From Multifurca ochricompacta (lineage: Eukaryota > Basidiomycota > Agaricomycetes > Russulales > Russulaceae): 62,574 bases of DNA. This document shows, one piece after another, positions 39,796-52,590 of this stretch. Location of the stretch: NCBI GenBank assembly GCA_022496185.1, contig WTXG01000216.1:1-62574 (forward strand), given 5' to 3'. Positions within the stretch are counted from its first letter, which is position 1. Each line of letters opens with the position of its first letter. The notes under the pieces were generated by a model that did not search any database, was not told where the DNA came from, and saw nothing but the letters and a program-made list of their open reading frames with translations. The translations under genes were made by a program, and so were the position numbers.

Positions 39796-42700
39796 TGGAT
39801 AGCGGTGCCACCACCCACTTCACACCCTTTGAGTCAGATTTCTATGAATATCTGCCTCATTTGAGACATACTGTTACAGTGGCTGATGGAACTGTTGTCC
39901 CAATAGAAGGAGTAGGAAGCGTTCATATAAGGACCAATAAAAATTATATATTGGAACTTAACAACGTTTTCTACATGCCATCAGCAGGAAATCGCATCTT
40001 ATCTACAAGTCATATCACCAACAGAGGTGGTATAGTCTTATTTGATCAATATAATGTCGCAATAGAGTATAAAGGACAAAGAATAGCAGAAGGTATCAAG
40101 GCTGGGGATCTATACTGGATCCAAGGGACTATAGTGGATAAATCAACCGCTGCCCTAAATACTGCATCAACCAGCCTTGATACTTGGCATCTAGAATGGG
40201 TCATATGTCTAAACAAGCCCTGAAAAGATATGCTCCTGAGGCTGTAAAAGGTCTCAGTTTAAAAAATAGCCAAGAGGAAGTAAAGCCTTGTCATGGCTGT
40301 GAAATGGGAAATCCCATTGCCTTCCTTTCCCTCCCTCTCATAAGCGAGCTTCAGCACCCTTGGAGGTCATTCATAGTGATCTAGTTGGTCCACTCCAATG
40401 TACCTCAATACAAGGGCATTTATATTTCACCACTTTCATAGATGACTTTAGCCGCAGTGCTATAGTTGTTCCAATGAAGGCAAAACACTACTTCAAATCG
40501 GTCTTTGCAAGTGTTAAGGCATTCTTAGAAAACAAAACAAATAAAAAATAAAGACCTTACACACAGACCATGGTGGCAATATGTAAAATGAACTGAAGTC
40601 CTTGCTAAGTGAGGCTGGCATAGAGCATAAACTTACGATGCCATATTCCCCACAACAGAATGGAAGAGCTGAAAGGTTCAATAGAACCATAATGGAGAAA
40701 GCCACTAGCATGCTTCATCATGCTGGACTTTCTCTTGGCTTTTGGGAGTGCGCTGTCTCTACAGCATGTCACATATATAACAGAACTCCCATCCGTTCTA
40801 ACAAGTGGAGGACACCGCTAGAGCTTCTGGTTGGGGACATACCAGATGTCTCTTATTTTAAAGTCTTCGGTTGTGAAGCATACTATCATGTTCCAGAAAA
40901 CAAGAGGCAAAAATTGGACCCTAAGGCCAAAAAAGCTGTCTTTGTTGGGTATGAGCCAAATAGCAAAGGCTACATTCTATGGGATAGACATACCCGGTCC
41001 TTTGTTTCGTCCAGAGATGTGACGTTTAATGAAGAATCCTTCCCATCCCACTCTGTAGCGGACAACAGAGATAAAGGAAAGGAACAAGCTGTTCCAGTTG
41101 AAGGAGGGTCTGTCCAACCCTCACCAGCAATAGCCACAGTTCCTCAGGATCCTGAGTATAAGGATACCGAGGTTGAGGAACAGGAGGTAGTGGAGCCTCC
41201 TCAAATAAATCCTGAGCCTACCACACCCGATAATGAAGTAGACACACACACGGACACCATTTATCAGACACCATCATCCCAAATAATGGAACCCTCCCAA
41301 CTCCCCGCCAGAACTCGTGCCATAGAAAGTCAACAAAAAAGGCTAAAGGCAGACTTCCCCAACCAGTTTTTACTAGGGAAAGTCCACGCTCTGAACAACG
41401 TCAGTGGCTATACAGGAAGATTTAGATCTTGATACTGTTAGCCAAGACGTTCACGTTGTCTGAATCCTCGCTTTTATAATGAGGATAATGCAGAGTTTGT
41501 GCAAGGTTCATCCAGACTTGGGACCATGGAGCTGCTAAATGCCGCTGGTGTCTCTTATAGAGACCCCCTGACTTTCAGGAGGCAATGCAGTCTGATAATG
41601 CCACTGAGTGGCTTGAGGCATGTCAATATGAAATAGATGCCTTAAAAAATTAAATGTGTGGCGCCTTGAGGATCTTCCTGAAGGAAGAAAGGCTGTCAAA
41701 TCCAAATGGGTTTTTAAGCTGAAACCAGATGGACGGTTTCGTGCTAGGCTTGTGGCAAAAGGTTTCACTCAAATAGAAGGAGTGGACTTTGATGAAACAT
41801 TCTCCCCAGTCGCCAGATTTGAATCACTTCGTTTACTACTAGCGTTAGCTGCGCTAGAAGATTGGGAAATCCACCAGATGGATGTCAAATCGGCATTCCT
41901 TCATGGCGATCTGGATGAGGAGATTTATATGGAGCAACCTGTTGGTTTCGTCATTGCTGGACAAGAGTCCAAAGTTTGTAGGCTACAAAAAGCATTATAT
42001 GGCCTCAAACAAGCCTCCTGAGCATGGAATCTTCAATTTCATGCAGTTCTTATGAACTGGGCTTCACTCGGACGTACTCTGATGCAGGAGTATATGTGTA
42101 TCATCACCATGGGGGGGATGATTCACTTTTCGTCATTCTTTATGTTGATGACATCACTATACTTGGATCTTCAAAAGATAAGATAACATGGCTGAAGGAA
42201 TCTCTATCTAGCCGATATGAGATGACTGACTTGGGAGAAATCCAGTCATATCTCGGTGTTAACATCACCAGAGATCGTCCTAACAAGACGCTGGAAATTG
42301 ATCAAGCAGCTTATGTTTTGTCTATTCTTGAGAAGTTTGGGATGAGGGATTCCAATCCAGTATACACTCCCCTACCAGCCGGTGCGGATGCACATCTGGT
42401 CAAGTTTGATGGCCAGGCATCTACTTCAGAAATAAAGAAGTACCAACAGCTAATGGGGTCACTGCTATGGGTGCAAATTGGAAGCAGACCCGACATTAGC
42501 TTTGCTGTTGTGCACCTTAGTCAATACACTTCCAATCCTTCACAACATCATCTGCGCCTAGCAAAGTATGTTCTAAAGTACCTTAATGCTACTATGAACT
42601 ACAGGGTGCGATATTCTGGAGGAATGAAGAGAGTGGTCTTCATGGCTTTGCAGATTCCTCATGGGGAGATCAAGAGGACTGCCACTCTACTTCTGGCTAC

Positions 42701-43095
42701 GTCTTTAAACTTGCAAATGGAGCCATATCTTGGTGCTCTAGAAAGCAAAAGACTGTAGCACAGTCCACCACAGAAGCTGAATACATGAGCCTAGCTGAGG
42801 CTTCAAATCAGGCTGCGTGGTATAGGACGTTCATGGAGGAATTGGGATATGAAGTTACTTCACCCATACAACTCCATTGTGACAATAAGGGTGCTGTAGA
42901 CTTGCGTTAAACCCTGTCACAGGAAGGCGGTCAAAACACATACCAATAAAGTACCATGCAATCAGGGAGTATGTTGAATCGCATCTAATCAATTTAGTGC
43001 GAACTCCCACTGGTGAAATGCTGGCAGATGGCTTCACAAAGTCTCTACCAAGAGCATCACATGAAAACATGGTTACTAAACTTGGACTTATATGA
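39792..43095 (+). pseudogene. Copia I pol: protease, integrase, RT, RNase H
   Basis: Order typical of Copia. Protease MMDSGATTHFTPFESDF (39792). Integrase zinc region (TSLDTWHL, CHGCEMGN) and core (VIHSDLVGPLQCT, LHTDHGGN, SPQQNGRAERFNRT). [25 protein letters not shown]-type [17 protein letters not shown], catalytic LYVDDITILGSS near 42140. RNase H: SSWGDQ-type region, AEYMSLAEASNQAAWYR, HCDNKGAVD, then ADGFTKSLPRASHE to a stop near 43095. Frames break near 40190, 40355, 40550 (TAA), 41430, 41652, 42019 (TGA where L has CGA) and 42640, so it is dead but recent. Confidence 0.9.
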
Positions 43096-43302
43096 GCATA
43101 TTCTCGACCTCGAATGTGGCACAAGAAAGTGTCCATATTGTCGACCTCGAGAGTGACGCAGAGGTGTGTGACTGAACACGTTTCAGTTTGCATAACACAC
43201 TTCAGATCACTCCTCTCCTCTTGTCGACTCACTCTCACACCTCTTAGTTGGTGATATGCTCATTCAACTCATTTTTGACCTGATGCCTTAATCATGGAGG
43301 GA

Positions 43303-43797
43303 TGTTGACACGGCATGTGTCTTAAGGTGCTTCAGGCATCTAGGTTAGGGTCTAAGCTGTGCAAGATTAGATTAGATACTGATTCGGAGTTTCGGACTTT
43401 TTACCATATCATTATTACTTTCTTTCTCACGATGTGCAGCAGCTGACTGATGTACCTTAGTAATCCTATATAGCATGTGATATCTCACAGGCCAATGGCC
43501 TTAGTCCCTCAGTAGTAGATTCTAGCGCATTCCATTGCACACAGACCATCCCTTGAATAGTATATAAGGGTGTCTGTTTCGTCTCTTCCACTTCAGAGTT
43601 CTTCTAACCTCTGAAGTGTAAGTTCCCTTCTCTACTATCTACTTTACTATTAGACTAACGTTCTTATATAGAACTTTCTTTGTCTAGGTCAGTAGTATAG
43701 TTAATAGAGTTCTTCTAACCTCTGAAGTAACTTTCTTTGTCTAGCCTCACACGCTAACATCAACAGTCAGTATCGCTGCGCACATGCCTGTTTATCA
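43303..43797 (+). repeat. 3' LTR of Copia I
   Basis: 495 bp, preceded by the short purine tract TGGAGGGA. It has the same hairpin, candidate intron (43618-43687) and duplicated U5 block as the 5' LTR. Only scattered C/T or G/A differences are visible. Confidence 0.95.
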
Positions 43798-44505
43798 TCC
43801 CTGTTGTCCAATTGATGTCCGGGTTATTTGCGGCAAGCCAGGGATACCCAAGGATCATTTCATCAGTACCAATGGATGCAATGTAGAAGCGATGGTTTTG
43901 TTGGTTACCATTGGTTGCGACATTGAGATCCACGCATCACGTGATAGTGTGTGTTTGATTTGGTGACCTGTCTGCATTCTGGAGTTTCTTGGGAATCATT
44001 AATCATTTTGTGGGGAGGTGATGTCTGATGACTGTTTGATAATTAATGAAATTCTTGGTTGCACCACTATCAATGAGTGCTTGTATATGGGCCTTTCTTG
44101 TCACATCATGTAAAGGAACAGATATTTTCATTGACTTTAGAGATGATCTATATACACAATGTGAAATTATTGCTTGAATGTAGGCTGTTTCATTCAGGTG
44201 ATGTAAAAATCCTCATCACCACTGAATTTCTCTTGAAGCTTCTGGTGTTGTTCATCGGTCATCGTTCTCAGGGCTGTGGTGAGCATGTTGAGGTCTACTG
44301 CGGGGGCGATGGATGCACTACTGGAGTTGGGTGCCTTCACAGGTACCGTTGCAGTCATGGGCATTTCTGTGATCATGGCAGCACGAGCTGGTGTGGGGGT
44401 GTTCCCACATGGTTTCTTATTTGGGCAGTCTTGGACTAGGTGTCCTCGCCTACTGCATTCAAAACATTGTCCTTCCTTTTTGTATTGTTCTTTCTCTTCA
44501 ACCAT
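43798..44505 (-). pseudogene. Gypsy fragment J: gag zinc knuckle and protease end
   Basis: Minus strand. Nucleocapsid knuckle CFECSRRGHLVQDCPNKKP near 44465-44410, a linker (LTTALRTMTDEQHQKLQEKF), a decayed middle, then a protease end SIGTDEMILGYPWLAANNPD cut by the Copia I LTR at 43797. Its sequence is clearly different from the A/B/C/G/K/M group, so it is a separate lineage. The apparent start MKKKRKRDD in the open frame belongs to the K LTR, not to J. Confidence 0.8.
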
Positions 44506-45101
44506 TGTTATGAACCCCGCTACATCATCTCGTTTCCTTTTCTTTTTCACATGATGTGCTGTTTGGCCTTGTTTGTCCTTTGTTGATTACGTTTATGACT
44601 TCCTTTGTACATATTTGTTCCTTATCTTTGACCTGGGCTGTGCTTATCTCTGACTCATATTTTACACAAGAACTCTTATGTATTTTCCCACCAGAATCGC
44701 GACTATACCAGATTCATCTATGTATATTCTCACCTGGCCCACCCTGATTCCATTCCCCATTCAGTTAGATTATGACTTCATTGATACATCAAGTATGTTA
44801 CTCCGATTTAGACTCTGATCTCTATTACGTATATAAGGCCTGCCTAGATAGCCTGTATGCCTCAGACTTGACTTCTTAATCGACTTGGTGCATTACCTTC
44901 TGGGTGATCTCTAAGACCCGACCTCTGAATTGTCTCAGTGCTTCTGGCACTTCTCCGCTCACTGGTACTAAGGGATTAGCTCCTTAGTATTGACTTCTCA
45001 CCTGACCTCCATGTACTTGAAAGACAGTGCACACTTGACTTTGTAGTTTTGCTATGCGACCTCATCACATGTTGTGACAAACACCCACACCAGGTGTTAC
45101 A
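44506..45101 (+). repeat. 5' LTR of Gypsy K (596 bp)
   Basis: TGTTATGAACCCCGC to CCAGGTGTTACA, same family as LTR B. The R stretch AGACTTGACTT near 44874-44884 is the exact complement of the primer site AAGTCAAGTCT (45104-45114). The insertion site in J is preceded by ACCAT (44501-44505); the matching right-hand copy is not found. Confidence 0.93.
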
Positions 45102-45123
45102 TTAAGTCAAGTCTCTCCCCACC

Positions 45124-46653
45124 ATGGCTTCATCTAGTCAAAGCCAGACTTTGCACAATGAAGAACTCATCGACTGCCAAGATGAGGATAATCTTTCACA
45201 ACAAGTCCTTGGCTCTGCTGTCTGGAAAGATTTTGAAACTGAGTTTGGATACTATGTCTATCACAACAACCAGTACCAGCCAGTTGAATATGATGAACAG
45301 AAACGGGTCTGGTACCATATCCATTACTCTAGAAGCCATTGTTCCTGGGTTACCACAGGACCTGCCCTGCCAGAGTACGGCTTAGGACCTTGGAGAGAGA
45401 ATCCTCCAGCCATCATCACAGATTCAGAAAATGAAGAATATATTGAAGAAAGTAGCAAAGATGCACAGTTCATAGCCACCAGTTTTACAGCTCTGACAGT
45501 TGCACCTGAGAGTATCATGTTCAGAACATCTGCTTTGGACTCTCCCCAGATTACACAACAAACTTCCGACACCCCAACCATCAGCTACCCAATTATGTCG
45601 ACCATTGCTGCACAGTTACCCAATCCTGCTCCAATTGTCCCTGCACTGAACCTCCCTCCCCCATCAGGATGCCTTACAGGAGTCCTGCCAACCACATTTA
45701 CAGGAGATTGTTCTCAGAGCAAAAAGTTCATGCTCGAGTTCGAGACCTTCAAAAACTTCAATCACAATGTCCTGCAAATAGTAAACCCCTTCCAGCACAC
45801 CAACCTCTTCCTCTCGCTCATTAGAGGGGACTCTGTAGATGACTGGACAATGGAGCAGATAGAATGGCTGAATGATAGGATCACAGCCGGAATCAGAACC
45901 ACAGATGAGGATCTGTGGGATATAGTAGTGCAAAGATTTAGAGATGCCTTCACAGATGGGCAGGCCAAGCAAAAGGCTGCCAGAGAATTGAAATCCCTGA
46001 AGATGGAAAGAGGGGATTTAGATGGCTATGTAGCCAGATTTCACAACCTGGCCAAACAAGCAGGGTATGATGTAAATGAAGAGGCGATGCTCGACCTCTT
46101 CTCCCAGGGATTACCTAATCCCCTGGTGAAAAATATCATCCAATTCCTTCACCCTGAGTCATGGAGCCAGTGGACAAACACTGCCAGAAGACAGCAGCAA
46201 GATTATTTGGATTTCCAGATGCGCTTTGGCATGGATACCAAGAAGGGCAAAACCTGTGATCAATGGAAAGCAGTGTTCGGGGTAAAACCTACAACCTCAT
46301 GAGACCCAAATGCCATGGATACATCAGCTGACCATACCAAAGCCCATGCAGCACTCACCAACAATGAAAAGAAAAACCTCATGAAAGAAGGGCACTGTTT
46401 CCACTGCCAGGCCCAGGGACACATGTCACAATTTTTCCCCAAGAAAACAATCTGTGCTGCTGAAGCTACTGTGGCTACCACTACCACGACATCACCTGTG
46501 CAAAATCTACCCATGCCCATAAAAGAAAACCCAGTAACCGCCCCAAAGACAAAAGAACAGAAGGCCGAGGCCATCTGGGAACATATGATGAATGAAGATG
46601 AGGCAGTTCGTGCCTTATTGGTTGACAAGGCCTTTGGCCACAAGGATTTTTGA
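45124..46653 (+). pseudogene. Gypsy K gag (one internal stop)
   Basis: The only gag of this group with ATG (context CCACCATGGC). A 392-codon open frame: MASSSQSQTLHNEELIDCQD, FETEFGYYVYHNNQYQPVEY, LPTTFTGDCSQSKKFMLEF, capsid C-terminus FSQGLPNPLVKNIIQFLHPE. TGA at 46300-46302 replaces the R of TLRDPNAMD. The zinc knuckle follows as CFHCQAQGHMSQFFPKK, with the last Cys changed to Phe. Ends HKDF at TGA 46651-46653, preceded by heptamer 46644-46650. Confidence 0.92.
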
Positions 46654-47070
46654 TTGGCTTGACCCCATCAGCCTGGGCAAGAGTGCTTCATGTAACTTCT
46701 GTGTATACTAGTCATTTCAAGTCTCTAAAAATACCAGTACACTTTGAAACCAAACAGAAGATGGCCAACAGACAGATATTGATTGACTCTGGAGCAACAG
46801 ACAACTTCATCAGTCAACAACTCCAGAGAGCATTAGGACTGGGGACACAGTTACTTCCCCAAGAGAAAAATATTTGGAACATAGATGGGACAGCTAACAA
46901 AGCCAGAAAGATCATGCATTGCTGTGATTTGGAAGTACAGGTGGGGGAGCAGACTAAACAACTCCATTTCCTCATTATGGATCTAGGAGATGAAGATATG
47001 GTTTTGGGATATCCATGACTGGCAGCATTTGAACCAAAAATCAACTGGACAGAAGCAACCATGGACAAGG
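46654..47070 (+). pseudogene. Gypsy K protease
   Basis: GLTPSAWARVLHVTSVYTSH, IDSGATDNFISQQLQRALGL (catalytic DSGAT kept), then MVLGYP-stop (TGG to TGA at 47019) and AAFEPKINWTEATMDK, where Copia L starts. RT sequence resembling this family reappears only at 62015, roughly 365 bp further into pol than expected. Confidence 0.88.
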
Positions 47071-47213
47071 TGTTGAACACAGAAGATGTTCGGTGATGCT
47101 TCAGGCATCAGGTGATTAGATTAGCTACTTTGTAGATTAGATTAGATACCAGAGTCTCAGACTTTTTACATTATCATTATTACTTTCTTTCTCACATTCC
47201 GCAGTAGCTGACT

Positions 47214-47801
47214 TGTTACGTCCGGTGTGAGACGTTCTGCACAACTTGTGCGACAGCTTTTGTGCGTTCGTTCAGATAAGAAGTCAATAGGACCTCTTGG
47301 AGTTGAAATGGATGAGTCAAAGTCAAAAGGGCTGCTTCCTAATGACGATGTTGAGTGGAAAGTGCCGAAAGCACTGAGACGATCAAGTCAAAGGTTTCAA
47401 GGGAAAGTCCAGAAGACAAACACCGATGTATTCAATAAGTCGAGTCTGAGGTCTACAAGGTAGTTACAGCGGACTTATATATGTAATTCAGTGGGCGTCT
47501 ATGAGATAAGAACACGGAGTCAAGTGGGCCTGAATATCCGGAAGCGGAGGGTGTAAAGCCTGGCTTCTGATAGGGAACTAAGTAAGTGTCCGATCATAAG
47601 ATAACAAGATAACAAGATAAGAGGGATAAGCATAGGCAAATAGTGTATATACAAGTCCAAACAACAGTCACGGGGATGGGAGGAGCGCATGTGAGGGATC
47701 CCACAAGGGAGATGTGATAAGGAAGTGTAACGTCGGTGGGCGAGTGGGGTCTCTGTTGGGGAGGGTAAAGAAAATAGGGCTGCTGGGCCCTGGTCATAAC
47801 A
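47214..47801 (-). repeat. 3' LTR of Gypsy M (588 bp)
   Basis: Element orientation TGTTATGACCAGGGCC to CCGGACGTAACA, preceded (minus strand) by purine tract CCAGAAAGGAGGGTGA. TATATAAGTC and AGACTCGACTT are present on the minus strand near 47480-47435. Confidence 0.95.
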
Positions 47802-47832
47802 TCACCCTCCTTTCTGGTTCGAGCTGACCCAG

Positions 47833-49537
47833 CTAGAAACACGCACCATCATCATCCTGGACCAAGTCCACATAATCGTCTGCCAAATTCTGATCTTCCA
47901 CAGTGTAAGTTTCATCTGCGGCACATTGGTGTGTGCGCAGAAACCCGTATGGGCCACATCGTCCGCACTGGTGACACAGGTCGTAGACAGGGCAGTCGAG
48001 CTCGCGGTGTCCCGCATTATGCCGTAGACATTTTCCACACCAACCCAAGGGATTGACGATGGTGGGAGTGACACCCAGATGTCGAAAAATGCAGAATCGG
48101 CTCCAATGTAGGTTACTCCGGCAGTGACGACACCACTTGCGGTTGAGCGGGCAATTCCAGCTGATGTGATACTTGCTGTCACATCGCCAGCAAGTCTCTC
48201 CGCGGGGATTTTCGTGCATATGTGGCATCTCGAATCGGTTTGGCAACAGTTGTGGCGCCGCTCCTAATGATCGTGGGGGAAGGGGTTGTGTGTAGGTGTC
48301 TGCATACCTCTCGGCAATTGTCTGATATGCATCCCCTTTCTCCAGTCTCTTCCAAATCTCCATCAACTCCTGCTCCACTTGGAACATCCCCCTCATAAGC
48401 CTTGTCATTTGCTTTGCATACTCTTTGTACTGGGTGTTGAGCATAGTGCGAAGTTTTAGGGTTTTCCGCAGCCTCATCACTTTGGCCTTGAGGCACAGGA
48501 GTCACATGTCATTCAACACCTCGTCGATTGCAAATGCTCGGGGGTCGTCAGCTGCAAGGTGTCCCAACTGTTCATCACTCATCGTGTGGTGAAGACGGCC
48601 TGTATACCGTTCCTCCAAATAAACCAGGGCCCCATAGACAGGCCCGTCCTTCTTCATACATCCCACGACATCCATCCCTCCATTGGTGTAGAATATATAC
48701 TTCGCTATGGCCCTTTCTCAGTCAGCCATGGTGATTTCGAGAGGGAAGTACATTGATGAGTTGGGGTTGTTGGCAAAGAATGGGAACTCAGGTACTTCGT
48801 CATCTTGTTCCATACCAATGAGGTCATTGGGGTGGGGTTCTTTGGCATGAGTGAAATCGTCGTCGGGATTAGGTGATTGGTTCTTGACTCGTTCTTCTGC
48901 AGCCTCATAGTCAATAGGTGTCACAGTTAGGTGCGGAACTGTGTCGGGGTCGGACGAGAGCAAGTCTTCCAAGTCAAGGCAAGGTTCAAAGTTACAATAG
49001 AGTCAAGATCTAGTCAAGCCCATGACGAAGTCAAAGGGCATGTGCGTGAGATTCGAAGTCGACGGCAGAGACTCTAAGTCCTGCAACAAGTTCAAGATGA
49101 TGAAGGCTCTCCAAGTCACATCTTGGAGAGTTCAAGTGGGGCTCTTACTGAGAGGATTCAAGGATTCCGAAGCACCTCTGATTGAATACAAGAGAACAGA
49201 CTTAGTCTGTCTCTCTACTCTAGTGGGTCTTTAAATACATGTAGAACTAGCTATGTCATAGTAAATAGAAGGTTCTAGGACTATGACATAGTATCTAAAT
49301 GGTTGTGCAGTAGAATGAGCTAGAACTAAGGAGAATTAGGAGGGGTTAGGCCCTCAGTAAGCCAAAACACCGGTGAAACACAATGTCAAGTCATTAGTAA
49401 CGTTGCAGGGAGAATTCTGTCACAATAGGGGAGGAAGGACGAGTGGAGGGATGAGCGGAGGGAAAAGCCTCTACAACCACATGAGTGGCAGCGAAGGCGT
49501 CGATAGCAGCGGAGGCAGCGATGAAAGAGGAAGACAT
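47833..49537 (-). pseudogene. Gypsy M ORF3 (zinc-knuckle protein), split by solo LTR D3
   Basis: ATG at 49537: MSSSFIAASAAIDAFAATHV, almost the same as ORF3 of C, then D3 at 49424-48919 (TSD ATAGG), then SPIDYEAAEERVKNQSPNPD. The conserved block, helical region (RLRKTLKLRTMLNTQYKEYA) and all four knuckles are present: CWRCDSKYHISWNC, CRHCRSNLHWSRFC, CGKCLRHNAGHRELDC, CHQCGRCGPYGF. In-frame TGA codons near 48720 and 48512 break it. The C-terminal 215 codons (48480-47833) are open. Confidence 0.9.
48919..49424 (-). repeat. Solo LTR D3 (506 bp) in M ORF3
   Basis: Reverse complement of the D LTR: TGTCACAGTTAGG to GAATTCTGTCACA, with TSD ATAGG (48914-48918, 49425-49429). Same length as both LTRs of the full element D. 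Confidence 0.96.
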
Positions 49538-49609
49538 ATCAGTTGTGGTTAGGACATTGCTGGTGAAGCGTTGTTCTGGGGGAGAAGAGGTTGGGAGTCT
49601 GTCCTCCTT

Positions 49610-51030
49610 TTAATTGTTCTTGGGCGCTTGGGGATGTTGTAAGTGGAACTCCGCAATCAGGTCCAGAGCAAAGATATTCCCGGTTGGTTCCCACAAATTG
49701 TCAGAGTCTGGGAAACCCTTCCACTTGATCAGGTAATGCAGCTTGCACCCTCAGCCTTGGTAGGCGGAGTCTACAATCTGCTCCACTTCCCATTCCGCTT
49801 CTCCATCTACTAACTCCGGTGGAGGTTTTGGGAAGTTTTCCCCATGAATGGACGTTTCTTTGTATGGTGTGAGGAGCTTGGCATGGAAGACTGGGTGAAT
49901 CTTCCATGTGGGAGGAAGATCGAGCTCATATGACACGTCTGACAGTTTCCTTGTGATTCTGAAAGGTCCGTGACGTCGGGGTGCCAGTTTAGCTGTGGGG
50001 TGTGACGTATGGATATGCTTCCCTTCCAGCCAAACCCATTCATTGGCTTGATAAGGTGTGAATTTTGAGGGCTTATCCGATAAGGTCCATTGTGCCTTCA
50101 GCAGGTTTTCATTGGCTGATTTCCGGATCTCGTCCCATTGGTTAAGTCGCTGTGAGGTTGTGGGGACATTCGTTGGCTTATCAGTCCACATGGTGCGTGG
50201 TACCCAGCCCATGATAAGGGAAAATGGGGGGGTCTTTGTTGTGCCATTAGGCCAGGAGTTATGCACAAACTCTGCTGTTGCCAGCCAGTCTGCCCAGTTG
50301 TCCTGTTGTCCATTGCACCAGAATCAGAGGTATTGCTCCAGCCATTGATTGGTACACTCTGACTGTCCATCTGTTTGGGGGTGGTAGGCTGTTGAGATGT
50401 TCTGCTGTATGTCCAGAACCTTGCATAGTGCTCTGGCGAATGTTGAGGTAAAGCATGGATCTCAGTCAGAGATGATCTTCTCTGGGAGACCGTAATGTCA
50501 GTAGACATGGTCGAGATAAAGTTTGGCTACTCCTTCAGCTGTGATAGACTCCCTGCATGGTATGAAGAGTGCTGCTTTAGAGTAGTCATGGTCTGTGATG
50601 GTCAAAATGGAGTCAAAGCCTCTGGAGTTGGGTAGTTTGACTATGAAATCCATGGCGATCATCTGGAATGGCAGAGATGTAGTGGGAGTGATGGGAAACG
50701 TCGCCGGAGGATGTGGGTGCATATTTACTTTGTTAGCCTGGCAGTCTGCACATCCCTTCACGTAAGCTTCAACATCCTTTTTCATGTTGGGCCACCAGTA
50801 GTCTCGTTTGGCAAGAGCATAAGTGTTGGCAATGCCCAGGTGACCAGCAGAGGGGAGATCGTGGTAAAAATGGATCACCCCCCTCTTAATGTTGTCGCCA
50901 CCAGTGACAATAGACGATCTCCGTCCTTCCACCAAAGCCGTTATTTCTTTCAGGTTGTGTGCATCGCCCATGAGTGGCATAGTTCTGGGTTCATGTTTTG
51001 TGAGACTTGTGCCCACAGGTCCATATTGTG
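49610..51030 (-). pseudogene. Gypsy M integrase with chromodomain
   Basis: Zinc region (YHDLPSAGHLGIANTYA, GCADCQANK) and core with AMDFIVKLPNSRG, then a stop and frame changes near 50500-50340 around the second aspartate. A QTDGQS-type glutamate region and HNSWPNGTTKTPPFSLIMGW follow, then [19 protein letters not shown]. The chromodomain ([14 protein letters not shown]) lies near 49750-49690. Indels rather than CGA stops do most of the damage. Confidence 0.88.
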
Positions 51031-52590
51031 AAGGCTGACTATGGCTGTCTTTGGCGAAACCTCCTCTGGGAGGACGGTTACATGGTCATTGTCGTCTTCT
51101 CCAGTGTGCATGTCTGGTCTTTGTGATAATGCATCGCTCGCGCATTCTGACTTCCTGCAATGTGCTTCAGTGTAAAGTTGTATTCCTCAAGCTCCAGGAC
51201 CTCTCGTGCTACTCGTCGACTGATTTTATGGGGCCCTTTCCAGTACAGCAGATTAGAATGATCCGTATAGATGACTGTTTTGTGGGGGTTCCCTGCGAGA
51301 TATGGCCGCCAATGTCGTAATGCTTTGACTATGGCTAGGAGTTCCCGGTCCCAAATGTCATAATTTCGCTCGGCGGATGAAAAGGTTTCTGGTAGTACAC
51401 CACAGGATGAAGTGCTTGTAGACTGTCCCTTTGATATAATACTGCCCCATTTGCGAAGTGGGAGGCATCCACTTCTAACTGAAGGGGTGGCTCAGGTCAG
51501 GTTGGATAAGTACTGTTCTGAGCCAACTAGATCTCTAATCCATTCAAATGCTTGTTGTTGTTTGGATCCCAATGCCAGGGCACATCCTTTTTAGGAGGTC
51601 GTTCAGGGCGTGCTATGCCTGAGAATCCTTTAACAAAACGCCGGTAGAAGTTACAGAATCCAATGAAGGACGGACGTCCTTGATACAAGTCAGTGTCGGC
51701 CATTTCCCAAATTCCCTGTACCTTGACAGGGTCCATACACACTTGTCCTCCCTCCAGAATTACTCCCAGGTACTCGACGCTGTGCTGTTCAAAGGAGCAT
51801 TTTGCAGGTTTGAAGGTACAAATCATGCTCATGCAATATGTCTAGCACCTGATGCACTTGTTCTCGGTGGTGGTTCAAATCATTGGTGGTGGCAACCAGG
51901 ATGTCGTCCATGTAGACTACCACTTTGCCGGTAAGGATGAGGTCTCGAAAGATATGGTTCATCATGGATTGGAATGTCGCTGGTGAGTTCATGAGCCCAA
52001 AGAACATGACATTCGGTTCGAACAATCCTTGATTTGTTTTGAATGCCGCCTTGCATTGGTCACCTTCCTTGATTCTAACATTGTTGTAACCCCAGCATAC
52101 GTCCATTTTCGAAAAGAGGGACTTGTCCTGCATGGTGTCAATGAGTTCGGAAATGAGGGGCAAGGGATAGGCATTCTTCACAGTATACGCATTAATTTTC
52201 CGGTAGTCCTGGACTGGTCATAGCTTGCCATCCTTCTTTTTGGATAAAGAAGAAGGGTGAGGCATACTGCGACTTGGACAGGCGAATGTATCCCTTGGCT
52301 AAGTGTTCTTCGAGGAATTCAGTGAGTGCCACCTGCTCGGTTTGGGACAGTGGGTAGACTTTGCAGTCTATAGCAGCTGGCGTGTCTGGGAGGAGGTCAA
52401 TGGCATGATCCCATGGTCACTCTGGGGGAAAGCGATGTGATTCCTCTTCAGAGAATACCCTCCAATGCCGCTGATAGACACTTGGCACTATGTCATGGTA
52501 AGTCTTTTCAGCTTGTCCCTGCACGGCCTTCTGGGCTAGTTCTGATGCTTTGGTGACATAACATTGACCAGGGTCATCCCCTTCTTCTGC
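51031..52590 (-). pseudogene. Gypsy M reverse transcriptase and RNase H
   Basis: [41 protein letters not shown], catalytic [15 protein letters not shown] near 51925. RNase H lies at about 51530-51130, with ELEVDASHFANGAVL-type and WDRELLAIVKALRHW-type regions in shifted frames. At 51140-51138 M retains CGA at the NARA position where B and C have TGA. Several one-base indels (near 51800, 51720 and 51590) split the frame. Confidence 0.87.

Larger units (their letters stand above)
37334..43797 (+). mobile_element. Ty1/Copia element I, full length with decayed coding region
   Basis: LTRs of 495 bp each (37334-37828, 43303-43797), a 932-bp leader, gag, then protease-integrase-RT-RNase H in the Copia order. 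The LTRs are nearly identical. Its flanks belong to two different Gypsy elements (G protease, plus strand, on the left; J protease, minus strand, on the right) and no 5-bp duplication matches. The right or left flank was therefore exchanged or deleted after insertion. Confidence 0.93.

Noticed and set aside
44194..44550. 118-residue protein starting MKKKRKRDD (minus)
   Set aside because: The first residues come from the K LTR; only the part from about 44505 downward is Gypsy J gag.
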